The notes below the pieces were generated by a model. The model was not told the DNA's origin and ran no database searches. It saw only the letters and a list, made by a program, of their open reading frames with translations. DNA of 64,000 nt from contig NZ_FRFA01000008.1 of NCBI RefSeq assembly GCF_900143535.1, positions 1-64,000 of the forward strand. Direction: 5' to 3'. A program made the translations under genes and the position numbers. This document shows positions 52,187 through 61,138 of the stretch, one piece after another. The stretch's first letter is position 1; each line of letters starts with the position of its first letter. The stretch comes from Tateyamaria sp. Alg231-49 (GTDB lineage: Bacteria > Pseudomonadota > Alphaproteobacteria > Rhodobacterales > Rhodobacteraceae).

Positions 52187-53605
52187 GTGAGCACGCCCCC
52201 CATTATCATGTGGTTTCGCCGCGATTTGCGCATCAGCGATCATGCGGCATTGACGGCGGCGTGTGCCGCCGGCGCGCCAGTCATCCCGGTTGTGATCCGC
52301 GATGGGTCCGTGACCGAACTGGGTGCTGCGCCAAAATGGCGCTGGGGTCTTGGGGTTGCGCATCTGGCCGAAACGCTGGCCGGGCAGGGCAGTCGTTTGA
52401 TCCTGCGGACCGGCCACGCAAAAGATGTCTTGCAAGAGCTGATCAAAGAGACGGGCGCAAAATCCGTGTTTTGGTCGCGCCTCTATGATCCGTACGCGGT
52501 AACGCGCGACACAGAGGTAAAGACGACCGTCAAACAACAGGGGATCGACGCGCGCAGCTTTGGCGGGCATCTGATGTTCGAACCCTGGACGGTCGAGACC
52601 AAAACCGGCGGATATTACAAAGTCTACACCCCGATGTGGAGATCGGTAAAAGATCGCGACGTGGACGTGCCACTGCCTACGCCAGCACATATTCCGGCTC
52701 CTGACACTTGGCCGCACAGCGATATCATCGACGAATGGGCGTTGGGGGCACAGATGCAGCGCGGGGCAGATATCGTGCGCCCTCATGTCCGTCTTGGCGA
52801 AGGTGCTGCGCAATCCCGTCTGGGCACGTTTATCGACGAAAAGGTTGCGCGTTATGATCAGGGTCGCGATTTACCCGCTACAGACGGCACGTCTGGATTG
52901 TCCGAAAACCTCGCCTTGGGAGAGATCAGCCCGCACCAATGCTGGCATTCAGGCTTGCGTGCGCTGCATGAGGGCAAAGCCGGAGCAGAGACGTTTCTGA
53001 AGGAATTGGTCTGGCGCGAATTTGCCTATCATCTGATGCATCACACACCCCGCATTCTGGATCAGAATTGGAAACAGGACTGGGACGCTTTTCCTTGGAA
53101 CACGGATGCGCACAGCGCCGAAGTGACGGCATGGACGCGCGGGCGCACAGGTATCCAGTTTGTTGATGCGTCCTTGCGTGAAATGTACGTGACGGGCCGG
53201 ATGCACAACCGAGGCCGCATGATCGTGGCGAGCTACCTGACCAAACACCTGCTTACCCATTGGAAAATAGGTCAAAAGTGGTTCGAGGACTGCCTGATCG
53301 ACTGGGACCCGGCAAGCAATGCGATGGGTTGGCAATGGTCGGCAGGTTCGGGGCCGGACGCGACTCCCTATTTCCGCGTGTTCAACCCGGTCACACAACT
53401 CGACAAGTTCGACAAGAACCGCGCTTACGTCTCGCGATGGATCGCCGAAGGGCGCAGCAAGCCGCACAAAGATGCACTCAGCTATTTCGACGCAATACCG
53501 CTCAGTTGGGGCATGTCGGCCAGCGACATTTATCCCAATCCGATTGTGCCAGCAGACGAAGGGCGTAAGCGCGCGCTTGGCGCTTATGAGAACAGAGGGT
53601 TCTGA
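52187..53605 (+). CDS. phrB: Deoxyribodipyrimidine photolyase (class I)
   Basis: A 472-residue CPD photolyase that repairs UV dimers with light. The N-terminal antenna domain (MSTPPIIMWFRRDLRISDH) and the C-terminal FAD domain are both present. The latter has LKELVWREFAYHLMHH, NRGRMIVASYLTKHLL, DWDPASNAMGWQWSAG and DATPYFRVFNP. GTG 52187 is the start, with no earlier in-frame ATG. Followed by cfa after 177 bases. A candidate ECF promoter lies upstream. Confidence 0.95.
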   Translation: MSTPPIIMWFRRDLRISDHAALTAACAAGAPVIPVVIRDGSVTELGAAPKWRWGLGVAHLAETLAGQGSRLILRTGHAKDVLQELIKETGAKSVFWSRLYDPYAVTRDTEVKTTVKQQGIDARSFGGHLMFEPWTVETKTGGYYKVYTPMWRSVKDRDVDVPLPTPAHIPAPDTWPHSDIIDEWALGAQMQRGADIVRPHVRLGEGAAQSRLGTFIDEKVARYDQGRDLPATDGTSGLSENLALGEISPHQCWHSGLRALHEGKAGAETFLKELVWREFAYHLMHHTPRILDQNWKQDWDAFPWNTDAHSAEVTAWTRGRTGIQFVDASLREMYVTGRMHNRGRMIVASYLTKHLLTHWKIGQKWFEDCLIDWDPASNAMGWQWSAGSGPDATPYFRVFNPVTQLDKFDKNRAYVSRWIAEGRSKPHKDALSYFDAIPLSWGMSASDIYPNPIVPADEGRKRALGAYENRGF

Positions 53606-53782
53606 GGTGACTGCGTACCCACCGCACGTCTCGCGGCTGATCCAGCAAAACGCGCCTGACACGCAGGCAACCGGACCAGTTAATCACCTACAAACACGTA
53701 CCTTTATGCAATATGAACCATCAATCAGTTGCGCGAAACATTCTGGCTGGCTAGCGTGCAATAATTGCGAACGGGAGAGCGC

Positions 53783-54991
53783 ATGATCAAGACCACCACT
53801 GACGGCGAGCAAAACCTGCCACGCTACTTTGCCCGCGCTTTTGCGATGCTAAAGGATCTGAATACGGGCCGCATCGATTTCGTGCTGCCAGACGGACGCC
53901 GCTTTCGTGCCGAAGGGCACAAGCCGGGACATGTGGCCGAGGTGCATATCCATAACAATGATCTCTTTGCGCGCCTGATCCGCGAAGGGGATCTGGGGTT
54001 CTGCGACGCCTACCTTGATGAATGGTGGTCAACACCCGACCTCCAAGCCTTTATGGATTGGGTCCACGCGGACAATGAAGCGATCTATGATGGGTTTCCG
54101 GGCCTTGGCCTTGTGCGCCAGTTCGAAAAGTTTCGGTTTTGGCTGCAACGCAATCACCGCGATCAGGCGCGCAAAAACATCAGCTATCATTATGATCTGG
54201 GCAATGACTTTTACGGATTATGGCTGGACGATACGATGACCTATTCCAGCGCTCTGTTCAAAACAGGTCAGGAAAACCACGAAGCCGCCCAAATCGCCAA
54301 ATACGCCAGCATGGTGGATCAGATGGGCGCACAACCCGGTGATCATATCCTTGAGATTGGATGTGGCTGGGGCGGGTTTGCAGAATACGCCGCTCGAGAG
54401 CGTGGATTGAAGGTGACAGGCCTCACAATCAGCGAAGAACAGTTTAAGTACGCGCAGGATCGCATTGAAAAGGCTGGGCTTTCGGACTTGGTTGAATTCA
54501 AGCTGCAAGACTACCGAGATGAAGTGGGGCTCTATGACGGGATCGCGAGCATCGAAATGTTCGAAGCTGTAGGCCAGAAGTATTGGCCCGTCTATTTCGA
54601 CACAGTGCGCGAGCGTTTGAAACCCGGCAAAAACGCCACTTTGCAGATCATCACAGTTCAGGACAGTCGGTGGCACGTCTACCAGCGGGGTGTAGACTTT
54701 ATCCAGAAGTACATATTCCCCGGAGGGATGTTGCCCAGCCCGAAGGCCTTGCGCGCACAGATTTCAAAGGCGGGTTTGGGCATCGAACGCTCTGTGGAAT
54801 TTGGTGAAAGCTACAACATCACGTTGCGCCGATGGCATGAGACGTTCAACGAAAAATGGGACCAGATTGCCGAAATGGGCTTTGACGACCGGTTCCGCCG
54901 AATGTGGAATTTTTATCTGACGTCTTGTGCTGCGACCTTCGAAAGTGCCAACTGTGACGTAACACAGATCACGATCAAACGACCCGGGTAG
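53783..54991 (+). CDS. cfa: Cyclopropane-fatty-acyl-phospholipid synthase
   Basis: A 402-residue SAM-dependent enzyme that adds a methylene bridge to membrane unsaturated fatty acids, protecting against acid and oxidants. It has the SAM loop LEIGCGWGGFAEYAA, the block NISYHYDLGNDFYGLWLDDTMTYSSALF, and EMFEAVGQKYW near the active site. ATG 53783 is chosen; GGGAGA precedes it. In Rhodobacter, cfaA is in the RpoE regulon with photolyase, and the same pairing occurs here. trgA follows after 20 bases. Confidence 0.95.
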   Translation: MIKTTTDGEQNLPRYFARAFAMLKDLNTGRIDFVLPDGRRFRAEGHKPGHVAEVHIHNNDLFARLIREGDLGFCDAYLDEWWSTPDLQAFMDWVHADNEAIYDGFPGLGLVRQFEKFRFWLQRNHRDQARKNISYHYDLGNDFYGLWLDDTMTYSSALFKTGQENHEAAQIAKYASMVDQMGAQPGDHILEIGCGWGGFAEYAARERGLKVTGLTISEEQFKYAQDRIEKAGLSDLVEFKLQDYRDEVGLYDGIASIEMFEAVGQKYWPVYFDTVRERLKPGKNATLQIITVQDSRWHVYQRGVDFIQKYIFPGGMLPSPKALRAQISKAGLGIERSVEFGESYNITLRRWHETFNEKWDQIAEMGFDDRFRRMWNFYLTSCAATFESANCDVTQITIKRPG

Positions 54992-55011
54992 AAATATGAA
55001 GGAAATGTACG

Positions 55012-55458
55012 ATGCCTAACGCAGCCAAATTGATGGCAGCCTTTGGCATGGCGGTATTGGCCTTTATCGTGTCTTTCATCGTTATGGCGCTGCCGCTGTT
55101 CGAAGAAGATACGAACTTTGGCTGGTTCGTGCACGTCAACGTCGCAGTAGGCCTCATCGTGGGTTGGACAGTCCTCGGGAGTCGCGCGGGGCGTGGAACC
55201 GTTTCGGCAATCAATGTGGGCCTGACCGCGCCCGTGGTGTTAGTGTTCTGGTGTCTCTTCATCCAGTCATGCAACGAAATGATCCGTATTGCGATGAAGA
55301 ACCGGTATGACAACGCTTTCGAAGCCCTTGTCGATATTTTCGAAATAGGAGCGGATTGGGCGATTGAGATGACGACAATCCCCATCTGGTCCACGCTTTT
55401 GATCGGCGGGATGATCGTCGGGCTGATGACCGAATACGCTTGGCGGACCTGGCGATAG
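55012..55458 (+). CDS. trgA: TrgA-family membrane protein (tellurite resistance)
   Basis: A 148-residue protein with four membrane segments (about 7-28, 38-55, 68-90 and 121-141). It starts MPNAAKLMAAFGMAVLAFIVSF and matches the TrgA family first described in the Rhodobacter sphaeroides tellurite locus. Its biochemical role is unknown. trgB begins four bases after it and cysK follows, the same order as in Rhodobacter. GAAGGAA precedes the ATG. Confidence 0.88.
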   Translation: MPNAAKLMAAFGMAVLAFIVSFIVMALPLFEEDTNFGWFVHVNVAVGLIVGWTVLGSRAGRGTVSAINVGLTAPVVLVFWCLFIQSCNEMIRIAMKNRYDNAFEALVDIFEIGADWAIEMTTIPIWSTLLIGGMIVGLMTEYAWRTWR

Positions 55459-55462
55459 GCCC

Positions 55463-56578
55463 ATGAAAACCCTGTTCTTTTACGGCACGATGCGCCATCT
55501 GCCGCTCTTGGAGTGCGTATTAGGACGCGGGTCTGAACATCTGGACTATGCCGAAGGAGTGTTGCCCGACCACACCGTATTGGCAGCGCAAGACGGCCCG
55601 TTCCCCGTGCTGATCAAATCGGACGGAGACGGGGTGCACGGCCTCAAAGTCACGGGACTGACAGAGCCGGACATCGCGCGCCTTAATTTTTATGAGGCAG
55701 GGTTTGATTACGACATAAAAGACTGCGCGCTGGCCGACGGCAGCCGCGCCGATGTCTATATGCCAACCCCGGATGTGCGTGCCACAGACACCCCTTGGGA
55801 CTTTGACGCCTGGGCGCAGCAGTGGGCCGCTATGAGTGTCGCCGCGGCCGAGGAAGTCATGGACGGGTTTGGCACCTTGTCCCCGGAGGTGATCGCCGCG
55901 CGGTTTCCGCAGATTCGAAAACGAGCGTGGAGCCGTGTTTTGGCCCAGTCCGGGTGCCATGGGGCAGGGGTGCTGAACGGCCGCGTCGATATGATCAAAC
56001 GGTGGCGTGCCTATACTGGTTTCTTTGGTTTCGACGAATTGAGACTGCAACATGAGACATTTGACGGTGAAATGTCTGACGTGCTTGACCGCTCAGTGTT
56101 TATCTCGAGCGACGCGGCACTGGTGTTGCCATACGACCCGGTGCGGGATCGCGTTCTGCTGGTCGAACAGGTGCGCATGGGCCCGATAGGGCGCCATGAC
56201 CCTGTGGCATGGCAGATGGAACCGGTCGCGGGGCTCATTGATCCCGGTGAAATGCCCCGCGAAACCGCCCGGCGCGAGGCACGCGAAGAGGCCGGGTTGG
56301 AGTTGCAGCACCTGGAAGACGTGGGGGGCTATTATGCATCCCCGGGTGCCACGACCGAGTATTTTTACATGTTCGTAGGCTTGTGTGATTTGCCCAGTAC
56401 AGAGCCTCGGATCGGCGGCGAGGCGGACGAGGGCGAAAACATCCGCGCCCACGTTATGCCGTTTCAGTCGCTGTTGGACATGGCCGAAGATGGGCGTACA
56501 GGCAATGTCCCGCTGACCCTGCTTGCCTACTGGCTGGCGCGGCATCGCGACCGCCTGCGTGCGCACGCTGCGGGTTGA
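55463..56578 (+). CDS. trgB: TrgB: GGCT-like plus Nudix ADP-ribose pyrophosphatase fusion
   Basis: A 371-residue protein in two parts. Residues 1-115 form a gamma-glutamylcyclotransferase-like (AIG2) fold starting KTLFFYGTMRHLPLLE. Residues 205-350 form a Nudix domain with the box GLIDPGEMPRETARREAREE (start near residue 258), as in ADP-ribose pyrophosphatases. It is the second gene of the tellurite-resistance pair. How the two parts work together is not known. It sits four bases after trgA. Confidence 0.88.
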   Translation: MKTLFFYGTMRHLPLLECVLGRGSEHLDYAEGVLPDHTVLAAQDGPFPVLIKSDGDGVHGLKVTGLTEPDIARLNFYEAGFDYDIKDCALADGSRADVYMPTPDVRATDTPWDFDAWAQQWAAMSVAAAEEVMDGFGTLSPEVIAARFPQIRKRAWSRVLAQSGCHGAGVLNGRVDMIKRWRAYTGFFGFDELRLQHETFDGEMSDVLDRSVFISSDAALVLPYDPVRDRVLLVEQVRMGPIGRHDPVAWQMEPVAGLIDPGEMPRETARREAREEAGLELQHLEDVGGYYASPGATTEYFYMFVGLCDLPSTEPRIGGEADEGENIRAHVMPFQSLLDMAEDGRTGNVPLTLLAYWLARHRDRLRAHAAG

Positions 56579-56637
56579 GGTCACTGGGCGCGCCCGCTAC
56601 ACAATTAAAGCAACACCACCCGAAAGGATCGCCGCCC

Positions 56638-57672
56638 ATGCGCTTTGCCCCTGATCTGGCCGCCGCCGTTGGAAACACCCCTCTAATCAAACTGCGCAAG
56701 GCCAGCGAATTGACCGGCTGCACCATTCTGGGCAAGGCCGAATTCATGAACCCGGGCCAGTCGGTCAAAGACCGTGCTGCGCTGTCGATTATCAAAAATG
56801 CTGTCGCAAGCGGAGAGCTGCGCCCCGGAGGGACCATCGTCGAAGGCACGGCGGGCAACACCGGGATTGGCTTGGCCGTGGTCGGGGCCTCAATGGGGTT
56901 CAAGACGGTGATCGTTATCCCTGAAACTCAAAGTCAGGAAAAGAAGGATATGTTGCGCCTTGCGGGTGCGGAACTGATCCAGGTGCCAGCAGCACCCTAT
57001 CGCAACCCGAATAATTTTGTGCGTTATTCCGGACGTTTGGCGGCCGAACTTGCCAAAACAGAACCAAATGGAGCGATCTGGGCAAACCAGTTTGACAATG
57101 TGGCCAACAAGCAAGCGCACATCGACAGCACGGCACCCGAAGTATGGGAACAAACAGACGGAAAAGTCGACGGTTTCATCTGTGCCTGCGGGTCGGGTGG
57201 TACGCTTGCGGGCGTTGCCGAGGTGCTCCAACCAAAGGGTGTAAAAATCGGACTGGCCGATCCGGACGGTGCGGGCTTGTATAGCTACTACACCACCGGA
57301 GAGATCGCGATGCAGGGTGGTTCAATCGCCGAAGGGATTGGGCAGGTGCGCATCACCAAGAACCTTGAAGGGTTCAAACCAGATTTCTGTTACAATGTTT
57401 CGGACGCCGAAGCGCTGCCAATCGTGTTTGATCTACTGCAACACGAAGGGTTGGTCATGGGAGCATCAACAGGGGTGAACGTGGCAGGTGCAATGCGTCT
57501 TGCACGGGATCTGGGACCCGGACACACCATTGTGACGATCCTGTGTGACTATGGCACACGTTATCAGTCGAAACTGTTCAACCCCGAATTCCTTAAGGAA
57601 AAGGGACTGCCCGTGCCGGACTGGCTGGATCGTGCACCTGCCAGCATCCCCGGTGTGTTTGAGGACGTATGA
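56638..57672 (+). CDS. cysK: Cysteine synthase A
   Basis: A 344-residue PLP enzyme that makes cysteine from O-acetylserine and sulfide. It has the Lys motif NPGQSVKDRAAL, the phosphate loop GTAGNTGIGLA, the GASTGVN-type loop and ILCDYGTRYQSKLF near the end. It also matters for tellurite resistance in Rhodobacter, where it neighbours trgAB as here. ATG 56638 is chosen (AAAGGA ahead). The next ATG overlaps its stop. Confidence 0.95.
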   Translation: MRFAPDLAAAVGNTPLIKLRKASELTGCTILGKAEFMNPGQSVKDRAALSIIKNAVASGELRPGGTIVEGTAGNTGIGLAVVGASMGFKTVIVIPETQSQEKKDMLRLAGAELIQVPAAPYRNPNNFVRYSGRLAAELAKTEPNGAIWANQFDNVANKQAHIDSTAPEVWEQTDGKVDGFICACGSGGTLAGVAEVLQPKGVKIGLADPDGAGLYSYYTTGEIAMQGGSIAEGIGQVRITKNLEGFKPDFCYNVSDAEALPIVFDLLQHEGLVMGASTGVNVAGAMRLARDLGPGHTIVTILCDYGTRYQSKLFNPEFLKEKGLPVPDWLDRAPASIPGVFEDV

Positions 57673-60089
57673 TGACACGGAGCGCGGTGCGCGCAGCGGT
57701 TGCTGCGTTCGCTTTTCTGATTTGGGTCGGCATCGGCGCTGCACAAGACACGGCGCCAGATTACGCCGCTTGGCAGTCCGTTGCCGAGCGCGCAGAAGAA
57801 GCTGTTGAGAACGCCGAAGCTTCAAATCCGGTGTTGGAGACTCTACGCGCTGAAATCGTGGAGTGGCGCCAAGAGTTCCAAGGCCAGCTAAACAGCAATG
57901 ACAGCCGCATCGCCACTTTGCAGGAACAGGTCGAAGCGTTGGGTCCAGCCCCGGAAGAGGGCGAGACCGAGGCCGAAGAGATCGCGAACCGGCGCGCAGA
58001 ACTGAACGCCCAAATTGAACGGCTCACCACGCCGCGTCGCATCGCCGAAGAAGCGTTTAGTCGCACCAATGGAATAATTTCTGAAATCGACCAGATTATC
58101 CGTGACCGTCAGGCCAACGCCCTGCTGGATGCAGGCCCATGGCCGATCAATCCGGCACACTGGGCAGATGCCATTCGCCAGCTGCGCCACAGCGCACTTG
58201 CGGCGGTGGCGGGCGCGCAGCAGTCATGGGGCACCCCATCACGGCGGGAACAAGCCCGCGATAACCTGCCACTCGTGCTCTTTTTGGTAACGCTTGGAGC
58301 CATTCTTCTGGCTCGGGCACGTCGTTGGTCGGAATGGCTGGCACAGCGGTTGCTGCGCGATGACAACCGCGCAACCGCGCAAATCGCGGATTTTGTCGTC
58401 TCCCTTGGCCAGATCGTTCTGCCGATGTTGGGCTTGTGGGCGATTGTACGTGGTGCAGGTGCGACGGGCTTATTTGCGGCGCGGGGCCAATCGCTACTGG
58501 ATACATTAGAGGCCGTTGGCTTTGTACTCTTCTTCACGCTTTGGCTGGTGGGCCGGGTGTTTCCGCGTGACGATGTACATCGCAGCGGGCCGGGCGGTCT
58601 GACGCCCAGACGGCGCGCCGAGGCAAGGCTTTATGTGCTGGCAATGGGCGGAATGCTCGCGTTTTACGTCCTGCTTTTGGAGCTGTCACAGTTCGATCGC
58701 TATAGCCGAGCGACTGATGCCGTCCTGCACTACCCACTGACTTTAGTGGCAAGCCTGCTGTTGATGCGGATGGGCTGGATCATGCGTCAAGCGCGCCGCA
58801 ACATCGGCGAAGAAGATATCGCCGCAGATCGAGATTTGTACCTGCGGTTTGTCGTGTGGCTTGGACAGGTCCTGATTGTTGTAGGGGTTGTCGCCCCGGC
58901 CTTGGCAACTTTTGGATATGGAAACGCGGCCGAGTACCTGATCTATCCCACCATCGTGACATTGTACCTCTTCGGAACAGTCCGCCTGTTGCAGGTTCTT
59001 GTCTATGACATTTACAGGGCCGTCACCGGAAAAGATAGCATCGATGACAGCCTGATCCCGACACTCAGCAGCTTTGTCCTTGTGCTTGCCGCCTTGCTTG
59101 TTTTGCCGCTGATCTGGGGCGCTCGGGTGACGGACATGTCCGAAATGTGGACGAGGGTGCGTGGCGGACTGACCGTTGGCGGCATAACCATTTCCCCAGC
59201 CAGCTTTTTCACTTTGATCATCGTCTTTGGCTTGGGCTACGCGATCACAAGAGCGACGCAAAATGCGCTTAAGGTGGCCGTGCTGCCCAAGACTCGGATT
59301 GATCCGGGCGGACAAGTCGCGATTGTCTCGGGGCTGGGATATGTTGGGATATTCCTTGCCGGTCTTGTGGCCATCACTTCTGCTGGTATGGACCTGTCAA
59401 ACCTCGCGATTGTGGCTGGTGCCCTTTCCGTCGGCATCGGCTTTGGTTTGCAGACCATCGTCAGCAACTTTGTTTCTGGGATCATCCTGCTGATCGAACG
59501 CCCTATCTCCGAAGGCGACTGGATCGAAGTGGGGGGACAGATGGGTTATGTCCGCTCGATTTCGGTGCGTTCAACCCGGATTGAAACCTTTGACCGCACC
59601 GATGTGATTGTCCCGAATGCTGATCTGATTTCGGGAACAGTGACCAACTTTACGCGCGGCAACACCGTGGGCCGCGTTATCATACCTGTGGGTGTGGCCT
59701 ACGGCACAGATACCCGCCGTGTCGAAGCCATCTTGCGCGAAATCGCCGAAGCACACCCAATGGCACTGATGAACCCGCCCCCCGCGATTGTCTTTGCAGG
59801 GTTCGGGGCGGACAGTCTTGATTTCGAAATCCGTATGATCCTGCGAGACGTGAACTGGATGCTCGTCGTGAAGAGCGAGGTCAATCACCAGATTGCAGCG
59901 CGGTTTACCGAAGAAGGGATCGAAATTCCCTTTGCTCAAAGGGACGTATGGCTGCGCAACCCAGAGGCGTTGCAACCGGACACCAAGAGTACGCCCTCTG
60001 AGCCTGCCGCTCAGGAACCGCCAGCGGCCACTCCAGTGCCCGAGATTGACCCAGATGTTGACGCTGACGGCGATGGAGAAGGGAGATGA
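57669..60089 (+). CDS. Large MscS-type channel with DUF3772 domain
   Basis: An 806-residue inner-membrane channel. A signal peptide (to about residue 25) and a coiled periplasmic region come first, then a DUF3772 segment (about 130-190) and about eleven membrane helices. The MscS core at about 560-765 has VGIGFGLQTIVSNFVSGIIL and LIERPISEGDWIEVGGQMG. A Pro/Glu/Asp-rich tail ends EIDPDVDADGDGEGR. It opens under membrane tension and releases solutes. Its ATG overlaps the cysK stop by four bases. Confidence 0.9.
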   Translation: MMTRSAVRAAVAAFAFLIWVGIGAAQDTAPDYAAWQSVAERAEEAVENAEASNPVLETLRAEIVEWRQEFQGQLNSNDSRIATLQEQVEALGPAPEEGETEAEEIANRRAELNAQIERLTTPRRIAEEAFSRTNGIISEIDQIIRDRQANALLDAGPWPINPAHWADAIRQLRHSALAAVAGAQQSWGTPSRREQARDNLPLVLFLVTLGAILLARARRWSEWLAQRLLRDDNRATAQIADFVVSLGQIVLPMLGLWAIVRGAGATGLFAARGQSLLDTLEAVGFVLFFTLWLVGRVFPRDDVHRSGPGGLTPRRRAEARLYVLAMGGMLAFYVLLLELSQFDRYSRATDAVLHYPLTLVASLLLMRMGWIMRQARRNIGEEDIAADRDLYLRFVVWLGQVLIVVGVVAPALATFGYGNAAEYLIYPTIVTLYLFGTVRLLQVLVYDIYRAVTGKDSIDDSLIPTLSSFVLVLAALLVLPLIWGARVTDMSEMWTRVRGGLTVGGITISPASFFTLIIVFGLGYAITRATQNALKVAVLPKTRIDPGGQVAIVSGLGYVGIFLAGLVAITSAGMDLSNLAIVAGALSVGIGFGLQTIVSNFVSGIILLIERPISEGDWIEVGGQMGYVRSISVRSTRIETFDRTDVIVPNADLISGTVTNFTRGNTVGRVIIPVGVAYGTDTRRVEAILREIAEAHPMALMNPPPAIVFAGFGADSLDFEIRMILRDVNWMLVVKSEVNHQIAARFTEEGIEIPFAQRDVWLRNPEALQPDTKSTPSEPAAQEPPAATPVPEIDPDVDADGDGEGR

Positions 60090-60805
60090 CGAAACCCCTT
60101 TTTCGTGAAGACGCCTATCTGCGACGTGCCGAGGCCGAGGTGCTGGCGCATACGTCCGAAGGTGGCATCGTGCTGGATCAAAGCATTTTTTACCCAACCG
60201 GTGGCGGCCAACCGGGCGACAATGGGGTGCTGCACTGGGATGACGAGAGCATGGCAATAGCCACGGCAATCAAGGGTGAGGGCGAGACCATCATCCTTGT
60301 ACCCGCCGAACCGCGCGCATTGCCCCAAGTTGGCTCAGTGGTCGAGCAAGCAGTCGACTGGAAGCGTCGTTATGGACACATGCGGATGCACACCGCACTT
60401 CATCTGTTGTCGGTTGTGGTCCCGTTCGGGGTCACAGGTGGTTCAATCGGGGCAGAGCGCAGCCGACTGGATTTCGATATGGCAGACGCACCAGAAGACC
60501 GCGCCGCCCTTGAGGCGACGCTGAATGCGCATGTTCGCGCCGACATGAACATCAGCGAGGAATGGATCACCTCTGCCGAGCTCGACGCCAATCCCGGTAT
60601 GGTCAAAACACTGTCGGTGCAGCCCCCACGCGGCGCCGGACAAATCCGGCTGGTACGCATCGGCGACAGCACCGACACCATCGACCTGCAACCGTGCGGC
60701 GGCACACACGTCGCCAGCACAGGCGAAATCGGCACGCTGCGCATCGGCAAGATCGAAAAGAAAGGGCGGATGAACCGCCGGATCTATCTGCATCTGGACA
60801 GCTAA
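60086..60805 (+). CDS. Alanyl-tRNA editing protein (AlaX type)
   Basis: A 239-residue stand-alone editing enzyme that removes Ser or Gly from mischarged tRNA-Ala. It has the zinc motifs HMRMHTALHLL (His-x3-His) and CGGTHVASTGEIG (Cys-x3-His). The N-terminal beta-barrel domain (YPTGGGQPGDNG) is present, so this is the longer AlaX form. It overlaps the MscS stop by four bases and closes the run that begins with phrB. Confidence 0.93.
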   Translation: MTKPLFREDAYLRRAEAEVLAHTSEGGIVLDQSIFYPTGGGQPGDNGVLHWDDESMAIATAIKGEGETIILVPAEPRALPQVGSVVEQAVDWKRRYGHMRMHTALHLLSVVVPFGVTGGSIGAERSRLDFDMADAPEDRAALEATLNAHVRADMNISEEWITSAELDANPGMVKTLSVQPPRGAGQIRLVRIGDSTDTIDLQPCGGTHVASTGEIGTLRIGKIEKKGRMNRRIYLHLDS

Positions 60806-61032
60806 TCGTAAGGGCAGGGTGCCGACCTTGAGATGATCTTGGCATGCCCTGAAGTGCTCAGGAACGCGGAGCTGTGCACGGGATGTCCTATGAAGACAAT
60901 GAGATCGGGCGCATCTCGCGGGTATGACCTTTTTCAATGCTGCTATCTGCAATGAACAAAAAAGCGCGACGCAAATATTCTTTCACCAACCCGCTTGCGT
61001 TCGGGTGGCAGAATTGGGTAGACCGCCCGCAC

Positions 61033-61122
61033 GGACAGGTGGCCGAGTGGTCGAAGGCGCACGCCTGGAAAGTGTGTAGGCGGGAGACCGTCTCCAGGGT
61101 TCGAATCCCTGTCTGTCCGCCA
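61033..61122 (+). tRNA. tRNA-Ser (anticodon GGA)
   Basis: A 90-nt class II tRNA: acceptor GGACAGG/TCTGTCC, D arm with GTGGCCGAGTGG, anticodon loop CTGGAAA (GGA), a long variable arm (GTGTAGGCGGGAGACCGTCTC region), T arm with GGTTCGAATCC, discriminator G and encoded CCA. The long variable arm is typical of tRNA-Ser. Confidence 0.97.
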
Positions 61123-61138
61123 CCCCCACCAACTGGTG

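Noticed and set aside
53638-53663. Second TGATCC-type ECF promoter before cfa
   Set aside because: The -35 hexamer is present, but the bases at the proper distance read CACG instead of CGTA.
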